From positions 1 to 5,988 of the forward strand of contig CAKOVX010000024.1 of assembly GCA_934122155.1 (NCBI GenBank): a stretch of DNA of 5,988 bases, in the 5' to 3' direction. Shown one piece after another: positions 5,324 through 5,988 of this stretch. The notes under the pieces were generated by a model. It was not told the origin of the DNA and did not search any database. It saw only the letters and a program-made list of their open reading frames with translations. The DNA comes from an uncultured Clostridia bacterium (GTDB taxonomy: Bacteria > Bacillota > Clostridia > TANB77 > CAG-508). Each line of letters starts with the position of its first letter. Position 1 is the stretch's first letter. The position numbers and the translations under genes were made by a program.

Positions 5324-5443
5324 GTGGTATGGAGACAAGTTGATACAAAAGCTAATAATATTGATAATTTAAGTAGTTTGGACAAGTTATTAAGTAATAA
5401 TTTTGTTCAAACACAGCAAAAGAATAACTTAAAAGCTATATAG
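5324..5443 (+). pseudogene. Possible remnant of a coding tail over repeat B
   Basis: An open frame of 39 codons starts at GTG 5324 and ends at TAG 5441-5443, reading VVWRQVDTKANNIDNLSSL, then DKLLSNNF, and ends KNNLKAI. It has no ribosome binding site. The frame over repeat A (602-709) reads KVNNLDNLNSLGKLLSNN at the matching place, so the two could be C-terminal scraps of one protein family. The hairpin conservation described for the repeats is an alternative explanation. Confidence 0.2.
5347..5412. repeat. Hairpin repeat B (second copy of the two-copy element)
   Basis: The arm GTTTGGACAAGTTATTA (5376-5392) pairs with 5395-5412, with two G-U pairs and one bulged T. Compared with repeat A, the left arm differs at four positions and the right arm has matching changes: three pairs change on both sides (A-T to G-C, G-C to A-T, T-A to C-G) and two become G-U. 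The sequence upstream of the stem is also shared. It lies 34 bases after the deoxyribosyltransferase-like gene, in the same orientation as copy A. Confidence 0.75.
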
Positions 5444-5722
5444 TATTTTTTCATGTATACAAAGAAATAAATAGGGAATAGGGGAATAGGCTATTTTTAG
5501 AAATGTATAAAAGTATAAAAAAGAAATTTAAAATATTAAAAGAAATTTTAAAACAGAAAAATAAATACATAAAAAATTTATTCTATATAAAATATAAAAT
5601 AAAAATTTCTTAAAAGTATAAAACTAAACTTAAAATAATTTAAAGTAAAAAAAATATTAATAAATATTCAGAAATTTTAAAATTTAAAATTTTGTGTAAA
5701 GTTAAATTTTTTATATAATTTT

Positions 5723-5759
5723 TTATTTACGAACATTTGTTAATAATGTTTGTAAATAA
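5723..5759. repeat. 15-bp hairpin containing the shared CGAAC block
   Basis: TTATTTACGAACATT (5723-5737) pairs with AATGTTTGTAAATAA (5745-5759) around the 7-nt loop TGTTAAT, with one G-U pair and 14 Watson-Crick pairs. It contains the 15-nt block shared with 3734-3748. Confidence 0.7.
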
Positions 5760-5767
5760 TTTTACAT

Positions 5768-5814
5768 TATAATATTTATAAAATAATTTAATAAATTTTT
5801 TTATAAATATTATA
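5768..5814. repeat. 16-bp perfect AT-only hairpin
   Basis: TATAATATTTATAAAA (5768-5783) pairs with TTTTATAAATATTATA (5799-5814) around a 15-nt loop. It parallels the long AT hairpins of the first non-coding region. Confidence 0.7.
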
Positions 5815-5861
5815 TAATTTTAGATTACAAATCCATAATATAATTTTATAATTATAAAGCA

Positions 5862-5894
5862 CTAAAATCGATTTTAAGACATTTTTATATTTAA
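5862..5894 (+). repeat. Core unit 4
   Basis: It aligns without gaps to core unit 3 (4154-4186) with 28 of 33 identities by hand, including the run AATCGATTTTAAG. Similarity fades afterwards. It shows that the core family is present in both non-coding regions. Confidence 0.65.
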
Positions 5895-5966
5895 TTAAAC
5901 AAGTTATATGTTTATGATTAGATATGTCAATTTATAAATTTAGTGTTTATTGTATAATTTTAGTAG

Positions 5967-5988
5967 AAATGCTGATTTTTAGGCATTT
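5967..5988. repeat. Hairpin at the window end
   Basis: AAATGC (5967-5972) pairs with GCATTT (5983-5988) around the 10-nt loop TGATTTTTAG. It resembles the small hairpins that directly precede core units 2 and 3, so another core may start just past the window end. Confidence 0.5.

Larger units (their letters stand above)
5413..5988. other. Second non-coding, hairpin-dense region (continues beyond window)
   Basis: No gene is seen. A purine-rich box with tandem AGGGAAT/AGGGGAAT is at 5472-5488 and recalls GTAGGGAAGATAG at 3563. The block TTTTGTGTAAAGTT (5690-5703) matches 3631-3644 at 13 of 14 bases. CGAACATTTGTTAAT (5730-5744) is identical to 3734-3748. Then come the hairpins at 5723-5759 and 5768-5814, core unit 4 at 5862-5894, and an end hairpin at 5967-5988. 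The blocks occur in the same order as in the region after 3560, but their spacing differs, so this is a diverged relative rather than a simple duplication. Confidence 0.5.

Overview
The base composition (strongly AT-rich, with A/T-ending codons such as AAA, AAT, ATA, TTA and AGA), the strong AGGAGG-type ribosome binding sites, a TTG start and the protein families all point to a low-GC Firmicute, most likely a Clostridium. I cannot name the species from sequence alone. All recognisable genes are on the + strand.

Left part (1-937). The window opens inside a peptidase family M29 aminopeptidase, which ends at 506 and is followed by a clear intrinsic terminator. A gene-free stretch follows. It holds a hairpin element (repeat A, about 640-706) that recurs at about 5347-5412 (repeat B). 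The two copies differ, but every stem difference keeps base pairing.

Middle part (938-3453). Three accessory enzyme genes lie in a row: an Ntn-hydrolase of the acyl-CoA:6-aminopenicillanate acyltransferase (C45) type, a GNAT N-acetyltransferase, and an alpha/beta hydrolase resembling the DUF1749 group. The last two are only 6 bases apart, and the hydrolase's Shine-Dalgarno sequence lies inside the end of the acetyltransferase gene, so they look translationally coupled. The set resembles a small-molecule modification or detoxification cassette; the substrates are unknown. A 10-codon reading frame with a good ribosome binding site follows and may be the stub of a lost gene.

Right part (3454-5988). 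A gap of almost 1.5 kb has no long reading frame but is rich in structure: a 20-bp perfect hairpin, a 26-bp perfect palindrome, and three copies of a conserved core (CGAGAATCGATTTTAAGC-like) spaced 171 and 173 bases apart. These are followed by a less AT-rich, foldable stretch at 4380-4510 and by a 49-nt tRNA-like fold (acceptor stem, D-like hairpin and canonical T arm, but no anticodon arm). A strong bidirectional terminator closes the region. Next comes a small nucleoside deoxyribosyltransferase-like / DNPH1-like gene (4941-5312) with its own -10 and ribosome binding site. After it come repeat B and then a second AT-rich, hairpin-dense region that shares several blocks with the first, including a fourth copy of the core, and runs off the window end.

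The part most worth attention is this pair of non-coding, structured regions flanking the N-glycosidase-like gene, with the minimal tRNA-like element between them. I see no reverse transcriptase, transposase, CRISPR array or known RNA family that I can name with confidence. A large structured non-coding RNA is my preferred reading, but it is an inference.
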